Shown piece after piece: positions 1 to 12,700 of a stretch of 64,000 nucleotides of DNA (position 1 is the first letter of the stretch; every line of letters starts with the position of its first letter). Source of the DNA: Panulirus ornatus (taxonomy: Eukaryota; Arthropoda; Malacostraca; Decapoda; Palinuridae); NCBI RefSeq assembly GCF_036320965.1, contig NC_092261.1, positions 13,252,197 to 13,316,196 of the forward strand, in the 5' to 3' direction. The notes below the pieces were generated by a model. It was not told where the DNA came from. It searched no databases and was given only the letters and a program-made list of their open reading frames with translations. A program made the translations under genes and the position numbers.

Positions 1-1400
1 AGTGTAGGAGTCCAATATAGTGTGATGTGGTCGTTTTCTTTATAGTGTTTGGTGTCTCGAGTGATGGGCAAGGTCTGTCAGTGAGACATACGGTATTTGC
101 TGTTCCATTACCTTGTGTTTCTTCTTATGATTCTCTTCAATACTCTGCATCCTAACCTAACCCTGGTGCGATGAATGTGCTCTTGACCTGTCCCGTAATC
201 ATCAGGTCAAACGTACGTTCAATAAACCCGAGTGGTGTCGAGGGTGACATAAAGAGAGTATGGCGAGGGTAGAGGAACGAGGGTGTGGTAAACATGTAAC
301 CTGAATAAACCCATCATCATGTTGTCATGTGTTTGGTGGCACCTCCCTCCGTTGTGAACACGATGGAGAGTGATAGTGGGTAAGGTAGCATATTTCACCC
401 AGTTGCCGATGTTGATGGTATTAGTTCATCTATTCTTTCCCTCTCTCACGACCTTATTGGTTCGGGAGTCTAGCTAGATAGCGGAGGCTAGGCTGAGCCT
501 AATGCCCGTGACGCGCGGCCCTAGCCACCGCATCACGAGCCACCACGGTGTTGTTGGTGGTGAAGGAGGATCACAAGGGCGCCACCCACCGCCTCATAGC
601 ACCGCTATGCGGAAGGCTGTTCCGAAAAGAGCGTCGGATCTCCAGCGTCGGCAATACTTCTTCCATTATGTTACTTCCGCCTCTGGGAGAGAGACTGTCA
701 TCTGCCTATACAGGTGTCTGGAGTCGTCATATATGGTCTCCCTCTGTTTCAGTGTGAAGTCATCTTGTGCACTATCCCAGTGGGAACATTTTTATTTTTC
801 GTGCTCCACTGTGAAGCATTGCTTAATGTTATATACCATTGCATACGTGTAGTCATTCGATCCTTGAACTCCCTGTACGTGTGAATCATTAGGACTTGTA
901 TGTGAGGTACAATTGATACTAAAATTATTGTTTTTCATCAGTAATTGTGTTTCATTACCACAGTGCTTGATCCCTTGTTGATGAATTCGGAAACTACATT
1001 GCTTCCTAATTTCAATGTGAAAACTCTCGAACTTGTAGTCTATAGTATAAGGCCGCAGTTCACAAAGTTGTGATCGCCTCTGTTTTTCTCACGCTGAAAG
1101 GAAGTCCCTCCGCTGATATGTTTTAGTGCTAAATTGATACTTACGGTATTTTTCCCATTCTTTTTAGAATAGAAATGTTTGAAATGGAACTTTGATTTAT
1201 CGAGAAAGGCGTCAATACTTGTAGCGTTACTGTGCAGCTGTTATGATATTTCCTGATAATTCCACACTGTCGGAGTTAACCTGAAGGAGAAGTTGGCGTC
1301 ATAGAAGGACGCCTGAGCATTACCTGAGAACTATCTCCATCAGCACCTACCAGTGTTGATGGAGGGATAGCTGGAATTTCAGTCACAGTACGTGCTTCCG
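1..1400. other. Upstream region, no gene recognised
   Basis: A CpG-richer island lies at about 480-700 with overlapping short open frames but no recognisable domain. The sequence ag|gtctg near 83 and gg|gtaagg at about 378 could act as splice donors for a non-coding first exon, but nothing proves it. Confidence 0.3.
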
Positions 1401-1404
1401 TCTG

Positions 1405-1440
1405 CGTGTGTGTGTGTGTGTGTGTGTGTGTTGGGGGGGG
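1405..1440. repeat. (TG)n microsatellite with G run
   Basis: About 13 GT dinucleotides followed by a run of eight G. Confidence 0.95.
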
Positions 1441-1872
1441 GAGGTATGAACCACAGGTACTTGAGTGTGTAATCATTCACAGATTGTGTGGTACATACAC
1501 GTTCAACATGTTCCTTATCAAACTAATTGAGTGTAACCACATGTTTCTTATCAAATTACCTGAGCTTATCGAGACGTTTTGCTTTCATTGCGACCATTGA
1601 TTACTTTCCCATTAATCTCGATTATACCCCTTCTCCAGCCTAATAACAAAGTGGAACACATCTATGACACCCCCTTCCCTCCAATCGAATTGAACAGCCC
1701 TTGATCATATATATGTCACCGTGTGCATGTTAACTATCACTAATGACAGAACGTATCAAAAATTGAAACAGGTGAAGAGAGGGTATGGAATTTTTGAGAC
1801 TATATTATCCTAGCGTTAAATTGTGTAACATATACATTGAAATACTGCGTTTGTAACGTTTCTTTTTTCTTT

Positions 1873-2105
1873 CATATTACTCGCCATTTCCCGCATTAGC
1901 GAGGTAGCGTTAAGAACAGAGGACTGGGCCTTTGAGGGAATATCCTCACCTGGCCTCCTTCTCTGTTCCTTTTTTTGGAAAATTAAAAAAATAAATGAGA
2001 GGGGAGGATTTCCAGCCCCCCCCCCCCCCGCTTCCTTCCCTTTTAGTCGCCTTTTACGACACGCAGGGAATACGTGGGAAGTATTCTTTCTCCCCTATCC
2101 CCAGG
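1873..2105 (-). repeat. Sx element, SINE-like (copy 1)
   Basis: On the minus strand it ends in the stem-loop containing CGCTACCTCGCTAATGCGGG, then AAATGGCGA. The body carries a C-rich block and the segment gggaatacgtgggaag (+ strand text). The same body recurs at 7425-7630, and parts recur at 44080, 44527 and 62735. It has no coding capacity. Classed as SINE-like because its 3' end matches that of LINE-A; no clear tRNA-like head was seen. Confidence 0.75.
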
Positions 2106-2343
2106 GATAACGTTTGTAACATACACGTCATAATACTTTCTTCTGTTGCCTGCGGCTTTAGCGAATGCGTTCAATATTTTTGAATCTCCTTCTTTGCCTT
2201 GAAGCGAATTATACGACCATGAATGCATGCGTTGGCATCACACATAGTTCCCAGATGATACAGTCTTGATATCGTTCATGCACTGGTTAGTCCCTAGGAA
2301 AATGTCAGTGAATTTCATTGATCAACGCCCTCATGATGAGGCA

Positions 2344-2900
2344 TTCCGGAAACCTCGTCCTTTACCTTGACGCTATGGAAGATCTCTATTCTGAGGGTGC
2401 TTCGGATGAAGACAGCGATACGGACGTATATGAAGTACAAGCAACACTGGGGGAGAAAGAGTGACATTAGAAGTGATAATAGTGACGATGCCAAGGTCCC
2501 CCGCACGAGGGTTATCAGGACACGGAGGCGTGAGGTAGCTGACATAGGGAAGTGGACATGGGAAGCTACACCATTGCTTACAATATGCACATGCTGGAAA
2601 CGGGTAAGAAACCACCGCTGTTAAAATTCCGTGCAGCAATCATGCCTGATGATTGAAGAGGTACCACGTACGTCCAAGCGCGGCCCTTGGCCAGGTACAC
2701 CCACTTCACTCACAGGTTAAAAAACGTTTCTGGATACCAATACCGCCCCAGAATAATCCAAGGCCACGTCGGAGGTGTCATATATGCTCCCATATCACCC
2801 GAGGGTCAAAGAAATACATGTCCTATCACAAGTGTCAGGAGTGTGATGTATCGCTCTGTATTCATCCGCTGTGAGATTACCGATGTTTTGTGGTGAACAG
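2344..2900 (+). pseudogene. piggyBac-like transposase remnant, internally deleted and frameshifted
   Basis: A start at 2375 opens an acidic N-terminal segment (EDLYSEGASDEDSDTDVY) that breaks by frameshift into WTWE-type sequence by about 2570. From 2653 a second piece encodes RRRCHICSHITRGSKKY and CQECDVSLCIHP, the Cys-rich zinc-binding C-terminus of piggyBac/PGBD transposases, with a further frameshift before CEI. The catalytic DDD core between the two parts is absent, so this cannot make a working transposase. An acidic N-terminus and Cys-rich C-terminus are established piggyBac features. No TTAA-flanked terminal inverted repeats were identified. Confidence 0.6.
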
Positions 2901-3089
2901 TGAAGGAAAGGTTTTTATATGACTAGTAGAACTTTCAAAAGATGAAAGTAGAAGTGAATAGGTAATAGAGAATCTCATTTTGTGTTTGTGTTGAGTCACT
3001 GCCTTCAAAAGTACTGTTAAGTAGAAAATAATGTTGTAAATGTATACACTGTGATCTAAGATATGAATTAGAAATGTACAATATGCCTG

Positions 3090-3171
<82 letters not shown>

Positions 3172-4726
3172 CAATTGAATGCAAATCCTTTTTAAGAAAG
3201 TGATACTATCGCAACGTTTTCCTAACAAGGTATTTAGATTATTGAGATGCTCGTCATTTATGTGTACAAGGTACGATAACATAGTCTCCGTTGCGTACGA
3301 GAATACTGGATCAGCTGTCATTTTAAATTGATAAGTAAACATTTAAACCACAACAAAACGAAAGAAGGAGGCAGTGCAAAGGAGTTCTGTGCAAAGTGCA
3401 CAAATAGATCAGATGTAAGTTTATTTTAGTGATGGTTTGTTCTGATAATACTTTGTGTGCTGTCCCCGGTGTCCATGTATATATGGTTTCGTTTGTGTAT
3501 TTTGCCAAAACGCAAATCAAACCCATGTTATGAAACGCATGCACGTGGTACAGTATCATGCGCACTTTAGTTTGGATTAATTCTCTTCTAACCTTTCTGT
3601 CTTACTAGTAGGTGCATAGGGCCCTGTTGAAGATTAGGGATGCTGGGAGTTAACGTAAAGCAGTGCAAAACAGTAATGCACGAGGGACGGGGAAAAAAAC
3701 GGGGACTTTTCATTGGGGTTGAGATGTGCATTATATTCACATATATTGTTTGGGTGGAGGTGTTTTAGCCAAGGAAAAAATTAAATGATACCTATTCCTT
3801 GATTGTTTACCGTCACTTTGCTAACATTTGTTGATTTATCAAACTTTCCTGTAGAAAAAAATCTTTGCAATTGAAATAGATTAATATGTAATGAATGGAA
3901 TTTAGATGAATTACCAGTTTCATTATGCACTGAATACAGCTTTAGATATTGAATGATATTGCTCTGCAATGCTGTAAAGTTTAGAGGAAACTACATAGAA
4001 TTGGTACGTGGCAGCTGAAGACAAAAGTAATTTGTAAGTGTGATGACACTAAAATTCTCTATAAGGTATATGCCAAAATCTAAAGTCCCCAGCATATTTT
4101 GCAGGTCACTGAAGTTGAGAGAAATAGGTTATGAATATGTGTGGAAGTCTGGATTACCTCTGCATCTTTGTTAGCTTTGGATATTGAGTGATTTCCTCCT
4201 TATGTAGTGTGCAGAGAATACAGAACAGTATCAGAGCATGATTTTGGGGGTGTATTTTTTTTTTATATCAAGTAAGATGGTATTTGTAAAGAATACAGTT
4301 ATCATAACTTCAACTAGTAGCTAATATTTAATTTAAGAACATGTGCATTATAGTTTTTGTCTATATTACTTGTCTTAGGAGATTGAATACCTCGTAAGTG
4401 GGCAGGACTTTGAAAACGATGGAAAGTGTGAGATTAGTCAATGTAAAGACATAAAAGAAAAAAGATTACAAAGAAAAATGTGACGATCAGTGGTGGGCTC
4501 AAAATAGTTTAAAAGAATATGTTTATGATATTGCATTTGAGAATAATCAAAACAGCATTATGGTACTTTCAATGCACATTTCTACACCAAGTATACTTGA
4601 GTAGAAGACAATAAGTTATTTAGCTTCAACACTACAAGGAAGAGAGATGTTGACGCTAGGAATTTTTAGATAAGGTTTTCATTGTTTTCATTGATTATCA
4701 TTAATGATTTTCATTATTTATATAAA
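2901..4726. other. Intergenic, AT-rich, no gene seen
   Basis: Apart from the (TA)n tract at 3092-3171 there is only AT-rich sequence with short random open frames. Confidence 0.5.
3092..3171. repeat. (TA)n microsatellite, about 80 bp
   Basis: Uninterrupted TA dinucleotides; open frames reading YIYIYI here are artefacts. Confidence 0.98.
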
Positions 4727-5757
4727 TTAAGTTTGATTGGAGAAAAACTGGAGGAAGGAAGTGTTTTAGATATCTGGGAGTGTATTTGGCAGAGAATGGA
4801 ACCATGGAAGTGGAAGTGAGTCACAGGGTGGGGGAGGGGATGAAAGTTCCGGGAGCGTTGAAAAATGTGTGGAAGGCGAGAACATTATCTCGGAAAGCAA
4901 AAATGGGTATGTTTGAAGGAATAGTGGTTCCAACAATGTTATATGGTCGCGAGGCGTGGGGTATAGATAGAATTGTGCAGAGGAAGGTGGATGTGTTAGA
5001 AATGAGATGTTTGAGGACAGTATGTGGTGTGAGGTGGTTTGATCGAGTAAGTAATGAAAGGGTAAGAGAGATGTGTGGTAATAAAAAGAGTGTGGTTAAG
5101 AGAGCAGAAGAGGGTGTTTTGATATTGTTTGGTCACATGGAGAGAATGAGAGGAAAGATTGACAAAGAGGATATATGTGTCAGAGGTGGAGGGAACGAGG
5201 AGAAGGTGGAGACCAAATTGGATGTGAAAAGATGGAGTGAAAAAGATTTTGAGCGATTGGGGCCTGAACATGCAGGAGGGCGAAATGCGTGCAAGGAATA
5301 TAGTGAATTGGAATGATGTTGTATACCGGGGTCAACGTGCTGTCAATGGATTGAACCAGGGCATGTGAAGCGTCTGGGGTAAACCATGGAAAGTTTTTTG
5401 GGGCCTGGATGTGGAAAGGGAGCTGTGGTTTTGGTGCTTTATACATGACAGGTAGAGACTAATTGTAAACGAATGTGGCCTATGTTGTCTTTTCCTAGCA
5501 CTACCTCGCACACATGCGGGGGGAGGGGGTTGTCATTCCATGTGTGGCGGGGTGGCGACGGGAATAAATAAAGGCAGCAAGTATGAATTATGTACATATA
5601 TATATATATATATATATAAATACATTGAAATGTATAGGTATGTATATGTGCGTGTTTGGACTTGCATGTGTGGGTGGGTTGGGCCATTCTTTCCTCTGTT
5701 TCCTTGCTTTACCCCGTTAATGCGGGAGACAGCGACGAAGTATAATAATGAAAATGA
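4727..5757 (+). mobile_element. LINE-A 3' fragment with long 3' UTR
   Basis: The open frame 4780-5316 matches the C-terminus of the LINE-A ORF at 32660-34870 (NVWKARTLSRKAKMGMFEGI, GVRWFDRVSNERVREMCG). A frameshift after about 5150 scrambles the last part. The 3' UTR holds two versions of the LINE-A stem-loop motif, one at about 5497-5522 and the terminal one at about 5707-5737 ending in GACAGCGACGAAG. This long UTR is about 200 nt longer than that of the copies at 35 and 44 kb. 5' truncated. Confidence 0.85.
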
Positions 5758-6597
5758 TATATGAATTAACAGCACTTTTTCCCCTCATATTCAGTGTCTT
5801 ACACTTCAATTAATTATTTTGTGGAAATGAGTACCATTAATGCAAATTTCATTTTGCCACAGTCTCAAGTATACACCATTGAATTATGTAAATTATGTAA
5901 ATACTGTGAGTTAATTGACAAAGATGCTTTGTATTCCACTTTTATCCTTTTTTCTCCATATCTCTGGTCACATTAATTTGCAATTACTCTTGCTATAGGA
6001 GGAGCTGATGCATCCTTAATCCTTCAAAAGCAGTTGTGTATATGATACAGTATTATACTTACTGTTCATTGCAGGTGTTGTGTATAAGATCATAATTTTT
6101 GAATTGCTTGCCTCTGCCTTGAGATGCAATATTCAACCTTTCATGCTTGTGCTGGCATCCTTCACATTGTTGCCAAGTGCTACAGCTTGGAAATTTTTCT
6201 ATATGGTGTTAAGTCTGGGCTAAAGTTTAAGATCTTCACCCAACCATTATAAAATGATATGTGATGCAGTGAAAGTCATACTAAAGAGTAGTTGTTGGTT
6301 ACAAAAATCTCAAGTAATTATATTTGTGATGAAAACACTCAAAAATACCACACATCTCAATATGCCAAATAGTACTCATAGAGCACCATATATTGTGTTT
6401 AGTAGCAGAACGTCAAAGCCTTGAGTGTATTGAAATGTAGATAATTTTACTTAGAAGATTATGATTGGGTTAATCCTAATTAATGAAGTCTTGGGCATTT
6501 TCTTAATTGGTGATTGGAAAGTACTGTAGATCACTGCCATGTCCATTAATATGCTGAAGATGAAAATGCTGCACAGCTAAAATTTTTTATCATCCAG
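5758..6597. other. Region upstream of the SEH1 ATG exon
   Basis: No coding sequence is recognised. It ends in the pyrimidine-rich run and CAG at 6597 that look like a 3' splice site, so it is probably the last part of a 5' UTR intron rather than a promoter. Confidence 0.35.
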
Positions 6598-6619
6598 AGG
6601 AATAACAACTGTAGTCATC

Positions 6620-6730
6620 ATGTTTGTGGCCAAGAGTCTGAATGCTGAACACAAAGACTTAATCCATGATGTGGCCTTCGATTTCTATGGTCGGCGTATG
6701 GCAACTTGCTCTAGTGACCAAAGTGTCAAG
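6620..6730 (+). CDS. Seh1: SEH1 coding exon 1 (residues 1-37)
   Basis: Starts [20 protein letters not shown] and ends at SSDQSVK, followed by donor gtaagt at 6731. It encodes most of the first WD repeat. Phase 0 at the 3' end. A pyrimidine-rich run ending in CAG at about 6586-6597 just upstream suggests that this exon begins at about 6598, with the 5' UTR continued in an unseen upstream exon. Confidence 0.95.
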
Positions 6731-9700
6731 GTAAGTGACCCTGATTGAATTGTTGTCATAATTGTGATCCTAATATTTTATAGTATTTAAAATTTGATGT
6801 TTATTCACTGTAGTTTTTGCCCTTGGACTTAAACATAGCTGGAACTTCACCCCTGGAGCCCTTATTATCTTATGAGCCAAAATTAGCAAAAGTTACTTGT
6901 TTATGCACCTAAATACTTTATTATGAAGTATTAAATAAACTCCAATAGGACCCCAGTCATTTGTATGGGTTACCCTATGAGGACCATTTCCATACTTGTA
7001 TGTGTTGCATCTTTCCCCCTCATTTAGATTTGAAGTCGTACTATGTCAATAAGTAGCACATCCACATTACTGGAAGAATTTTTATGAGTGGAACAAAACA
7101 GAATTGAATTGTTTCACATTCTCTCACATGATCTTGTCACTGAAGACAATGAAATCTTCTGAACGGAAGATGAGCATGACCTTTTTTGTACCAGTACAAA
7201 AAGATTTGGTTCAGGCTGATTCAAGGATGATTGTTCAGTACACTGATGCTGCTAAGAGGGAACACAGACATATACTGATAAGAACTGTGGACACAGACTT
7301 TGTTTTGCTAGCTGTTACTTCATATACTTATGCTGTAAGCAGCTTTTGGAGTGGGAAGCTACTCTTTATACCTACCATGTGTCCTTTTTAGTTTTGCATG
7401 TATTCTGTGTATTTATTTTCATATATATTTGCCATTTCCTGTGTTAGCGAGGTAGCGTTTAGAACAGTGGACTGATCCTTGAAAGGAATATCCTCAATTG
7501 GCTCCCTTCTCTGTTCCTTTTTTTTGGAAAAGTACAAAACGGGAGTGGAGGATTTCCAACCCCCTGCTCCCTCCCCTTTTAATCACCTTCTACAACATGC
7601 AGGGAATACATGGGAAGTATTCTTTCTCATATGTGTATTTATTTATTTCTTCATCTTATTTATTTATTATACTTGATCACCTTTTCCCGCATCAGTGAGG
7701 TGGGGCCTGGAAACAGACAAAGAACGACCCATCCACTCATATATACACATATATACAAAAATGACCATACACATTCATATACATACATGTACTTATATAC
7801 ACGTGTCTATATTCATACTTGCTTGTCCTCATTGCTACCCCCTGCTTCAGCAAGGTAGCACCAGGAAAACAGACAAAAAAGGCCACATTTGTTCACACAC
7901 AGTCTCTAGCTGTCCTATGTAATACACTGAAACCAAAGCTCCCTATCCACATTCAGGCCCCACAGACCTTTCCATGGTTTACCCCAGACACTTCACATGC
8001 CCTGGTTCAGTCCATTGACAATATGTCGACCCCTGTATACTACATAGTTCCAATTCACCCTATTCCTTGCACACCTCTCACCCTCCTGTATGTTCAGGCC
8101 CCAGTCACTCAAAATCTTTTTCACTCCATCCTTCCACCTCCAATTTGGTCTTCCACTTCTCCTTGTTCCCTCCACCTCTGATGCACATATCCTCTTTGTC
8201 AATCTTTCCTGACTCATTCTCTCTATATGTCCCAACCATTTCATCACACACCTCTTCTACTCTCTCAGCAACACTTTTCATTTCCACACATCTCTCTTAT
8301 CCCTTCATTACTTTGATCAAATTATTGAAGTTTATATTGCTACATTCTGGTGACTTTTGAAGGGGAAGTTGTGCTGGAAAACCATTGGCTCAATGATTTT
8401 TAGTCTGATATTAAATCATATTTGATTTAGTTTAAAAGGGGGAGAATATTTGTTTCTGAGTTAAAAAGGAGAATGCCATCTCCAGTGTAGACAGCAAGAG
8501 GGATAGTTTGATTTATGATTTAATTTTGTGGAAGCAAGGGGATATCATCCCCCATCCCCCCACCCAGTTTGAGCCATGGGCACTAGTAATAAATTGCTGG
8601 CACTCAGTAAAATTTAGTTGTGGTCACAACTTCATGTTATATTGTGATAATGAAATGGGAACCTCCTGAAATCCAGGAAAAAGCACATGTAGTGATTTTG
8701 CAGCTGTTGTGAATTACTGATGATTATTTAAGAATCGATGACAGTCAAGAGTAAAGCTAAAACCATGACTCATCAATGTGTTTTGGACAGATATGGGACC
8801 TGAATGAGGATGAGGAATGGGTGTGTACTGCCTCTTGGAAGACCCATTGTGGCTCTGTATGGAAAGTGACTTGGGCTCATCCAGAATTTGGCCAGATCAT
8901 TGCAACATGCTCGTTTGATCGCACTGCAGCTATATGGGAAGAGAGTGGTGAGTTTCATGGTCCTTGATATAACACTGTATTTGTGAAAAAAATTTAATTT
9001 TGTCTTTTTGTAAAACTGTACAAAATATGCTCTATACTTATTTTGCGTATTAGATGATAATGCATTGCACTGGAAGGAAGTTCATAAATTTTTAAGGTTT
9101 AGAATGAGCAGTTAATGTGGATGACCATGTCAGTGATTTACATATTTATAGTCTTTGACATTGGTGCGGTAAAACCACGAACCTAGGCAAGTGAGTGGAC
9201 TGTGAGACTGTAAAAATTGATGAGAATATGCATATGAAAGCGGTAAACTTATTTTGAATGGTACACTCAGATTTCTGTTTTCCTAATTGCTCCTCCCACC
9301 CTTGTGAGGTACCATCAGGATCAAGTGAAAAACAGATTGACTTATTCCTATTCACACTCAGTATAACAATCTGAAATCAGAGCCCCCCTTTCACAGACAA
9401 GCCCCTTTGACTTACCCATTATTTACCTTGATTGCTTCATGTACCTTGGCTTAGTGCATTGAGAGCATACCTTCCACTGTGTTCCTCATTGCTCCAATTT
9501 ATCCTGCCCCATGCATATTAAGGTTCTGATACCTCACTGCCTTTGGTTTTCATTTGTTGTGGATCGTCTTCATTTTCTGCTTTTATCTTATCTTGAAATG
9601 TACATATATCACAACACTGCCTTTTTTGGGTTTGGCTTTATATGCTCTTAATGTTTCACACTGGTCGAATTATGTCATATCTTACTCTTTCTCTGAACTA

Positions 9701-12700
9701 TAATTCTGTCATGTTTTTAAGACTGTGTTGTTGTCCCTGGCATATTTATTGCTGTATTTTGCAGGGAGGAATATGAAAGGAAGGTAACTTAGATGGAAGT
9801 GCAGTACATGTAGGAATGCAGTCATGTGTGAATAAGGTGTTTGCAATGGTAAGAGAAATACTATTAGAAGTTGTAGAATCAGTAGTTGGATACAAGATAG
9901 TGAGGTACAGGAATAGAAAGGGCAATGCATGGTGGACAGAGATTAGAAATGCTGTGGAAGAGAAGAAAAAGGCATATGGTAGATTGCTCGATAGGAATAT
10001 ACCAATGGAAGTTCAGCAAATGAGTAGGGAAGAATATAAAGTATCTAAGCAGAATGTTAAGAAGCTAATAGAGGAAAGCAGAGTTGATGAAGATTTTGGA
10101 AGGAAGTTAAGTGGAAAGTTTTGGGGTCATAAGAAACTATACTGGAAGGAGTTGAAAGAGGTGGATGTAAGAGTAGAAATGTTGATGTTAGAAGTAAGGA
10201 AGGGAAGTTGCTGACTCAAAATGAGTAAGTGAAAGGAAGATGGAATGAATATTTTGAAGAACTGATGATTGTGGGTGAAGGGGAGGCAGCAGTTGTAACA
10301 TGCATGGGAATGGAGGATGGAAGGAGGAGGATACAAGTGCAATGGCATTTAGCTAAAAGGGAGGGAAGAAGGGCAGTAATGAGGCTGAAGGTAGGAAAGG
10401 CACCTAGAGTAGATAAGATTATGGCTGAAATGCTGAAGTATGGAGGAGAAAGTTTGATAGAATGGATGTATCTTATTGTAATTTAGCATGTAAACAAGGT
10501 TGTGCCTGAGGATTGGGTGAAAGCTATTATTGTTCCTATATTTAAAGGAAAAGGTGCTAAGGATGCATGTAAATATTATAGGGAAAAAGTCTTAAGTATA
10601 CCAGGAAAAGTGTATGCAAGGATAGTAATTGGCAGAGTGATGGAAGTGACTGAATGCAGAATAAGTTAAGAGCAATGGGGATTTAGGGAAGGTAGGGGAT
10701 GTGTGGATCAGATTTTCAAAGTAAAGATGACCACGAAATAGTATATAGTGAAAGGTAAGAAGTTGTATGCAGCTTTTATGGATCTGGAGAAAGTGTATGA
10801 CAGAGTTGAGTGGAAAGCTTTGTGGGATTGTTAAGGATATATGGTTTAGGGGACAACTTTTGGATGGTGTGAAAGCCTTCTGTAAAGGAGCAAATGCGTG
10901 TGTAAGAATAGATGGAGAGCTGAGCGAAAGTTTTGGGATACACATAGGTGTGAGGCAGGGCTGTGTGATGTCACTGTGGCTTTTTGATATATATATATAT
11001 ATATATGATGGAGTGATAAAAGAGATGAAAGCAAAACTAAGGAAAGAGGGTGCAGATGTGGAGTGTGGTGGTGAGATATGGTGGCTAGTGACAAGCCTGT
11101 TTGTGGATGATACTGTGTTGTTTGCTGTGAGTGAAGAGGCACTGCAGAAGGTTGTAAGTGTGTTTTATGATGTGTGTAAGCATAGCCGACTGAAGGTAAT
11201 TGCAGGTAAAGGTAAAGTAATGGTGTTTGAAAGGAAACAAGAGTGAAAGTATAGATTTTGTAAAACCATATAGAGTGAAAGGAGAAAATGTTCTAAATTT
11301 TGCTGTGGATGTGGAGGAAAAAGACTGAAAGAAGTGAGTTTAAGTATCTAGGAGCTATCTTAGGTAATTGTGGTGATATGGAAGGAGAAATAAGGGAGAG
11401 AGAACAGTAAAGGGTAGAAGAATCACTGGGTCCCTTAATAGAATAATGAAAGGTAGATATGTGAGTATGGAAGTGAAGAGAGGATTAAGGGGCAGCATAG
11501 TCCTCCCAACCCTGACCCAAAAGGTAGAGGTGTAAGTATGGAAGTGAAGAGAGGATTAAGGGACAGCATAGTCCTCCCAACCCTGACCTATGCAGCCAAA
11601 ACATGGACATGGAATGAGTCACAGAGGTCAAGAATCTAGGCTGTGTAAATGAGCTATTTGAGAAGAGTGTGTGATGTGACTAGATTGAGTGAAAAAAGAA
11701 ATGAAAGGGTGTTTGAAAGATGTGGTATGGCAGAGAATGCAGAGGGAGTGATTGTGGAGTGGTAGAATGGTTGAAATGTAATACTTTGAGAAGTGATTTG
11801 GGCATGTGGAAAGAATGCAAGACTGGGAGCTTACAAGAAGTGTGTATGATAGTACAATTAAAGGGGTTGGTGTGAGTGAAAGATCATCTGTGACTTGGGC
11901 AAATAGGGTGGAGGAATACTGGAAGGAGAGAAATAGTGGAAGAATGTGGGGAATGGTGTATGCGAGGGAGGCATGTAAGGACAGGGATAAATGAAGACTA
12001 TTTTGTTGTGGCCATCCCTTGATGGGAGTTCCTGGAAGGAACAGGCATCAGAGATATAGATAGATAGATCGTAATTTTCTTCACTTTTTCGTATTCTTCT
12101 CATCGTTTGCCTTTGTTCATATCATTTTATTTCTAACACATTCCTTTCATCTCCAGTTTTAATTGTCTATCAGTATGAATGAGACCTCTGTGATTATGAA
12201 ATAGTTGCTCGTAAGAAAATAATTGTGGCATCTGTACAACACCACTTGCTTTTAGGATCATGCAGTGCTCAGTGTGTGGGGTTTCAAGGACAGAATGGAG
12301 GATATGGTTATGCCTGAACATGTTGATGTTAGATTGGAGTTTTAATTAATTTACTTTTCTCAACCTTTAGAGTTGAATAATTGAAATACCTTCTCTTTAG
12401 AATTTAGTCAGGTGAAGTGTCCCATTGGTGAATTAAAACTTTTCCAGCATTAAGGTTATTTTTCCCAACAGTGAGTGACCTGGGACATGGCATCCACAGA
12501 ACCTGGATAAAGCGAGCTGGTTTGGTGGATTCACGTACCTCTGTCATGGACATCAAATTTGCCCCTAAGATTCAGGGTCTTCAATTAGCCACTTGCTCAG
12601 CTGGTGGAGTGGTGAGTTTAGTAGTTCATAAAATTTGGTGTTTCTGTTTCCTTTTGTGTATTTATATTGCTTAGTGTATTATGCATTTTTCCATGTTCCA

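Larger units (their letters stand above)
9790..12070 (+). mobile_element. LINE-B, degenerate non-LTR retrotransposon in SEH1 intron 2
   Basis: Broken reading frames carry in order: a pre-RT segment ([20 protein letters not shown]), RT start ([20 protein letters not shown]), the block [25 protein letters not shown] and FVDDTVLFA (the RT active-site box), and a C-terminus ending EACKDRDK at 11994. Many stops and frameshifts disable it. A 20-bp TA run at 10988-11007 interrupts the RT, and a 71-bp-offset duplication lies at 11451-11589. The 3' end has a short hairpin (gttcctggaaggaac), then gatatagatagatagat. It is diverged from LINE-A throughout, so it is a different family or a distant subfamily. 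The endonuclease domain is missing. Confidence 0.82.

Noticed and set aside
502..852. 116-codon open frame at the left end
   Set aside because: No recognisable domain, an overlapping frame of equal quality, and no splice or conservation evidence.
2935..3342. 135-codon frame with an IYIYIY stretch
   Set aside because: Created by the (TA)n microsatellite.
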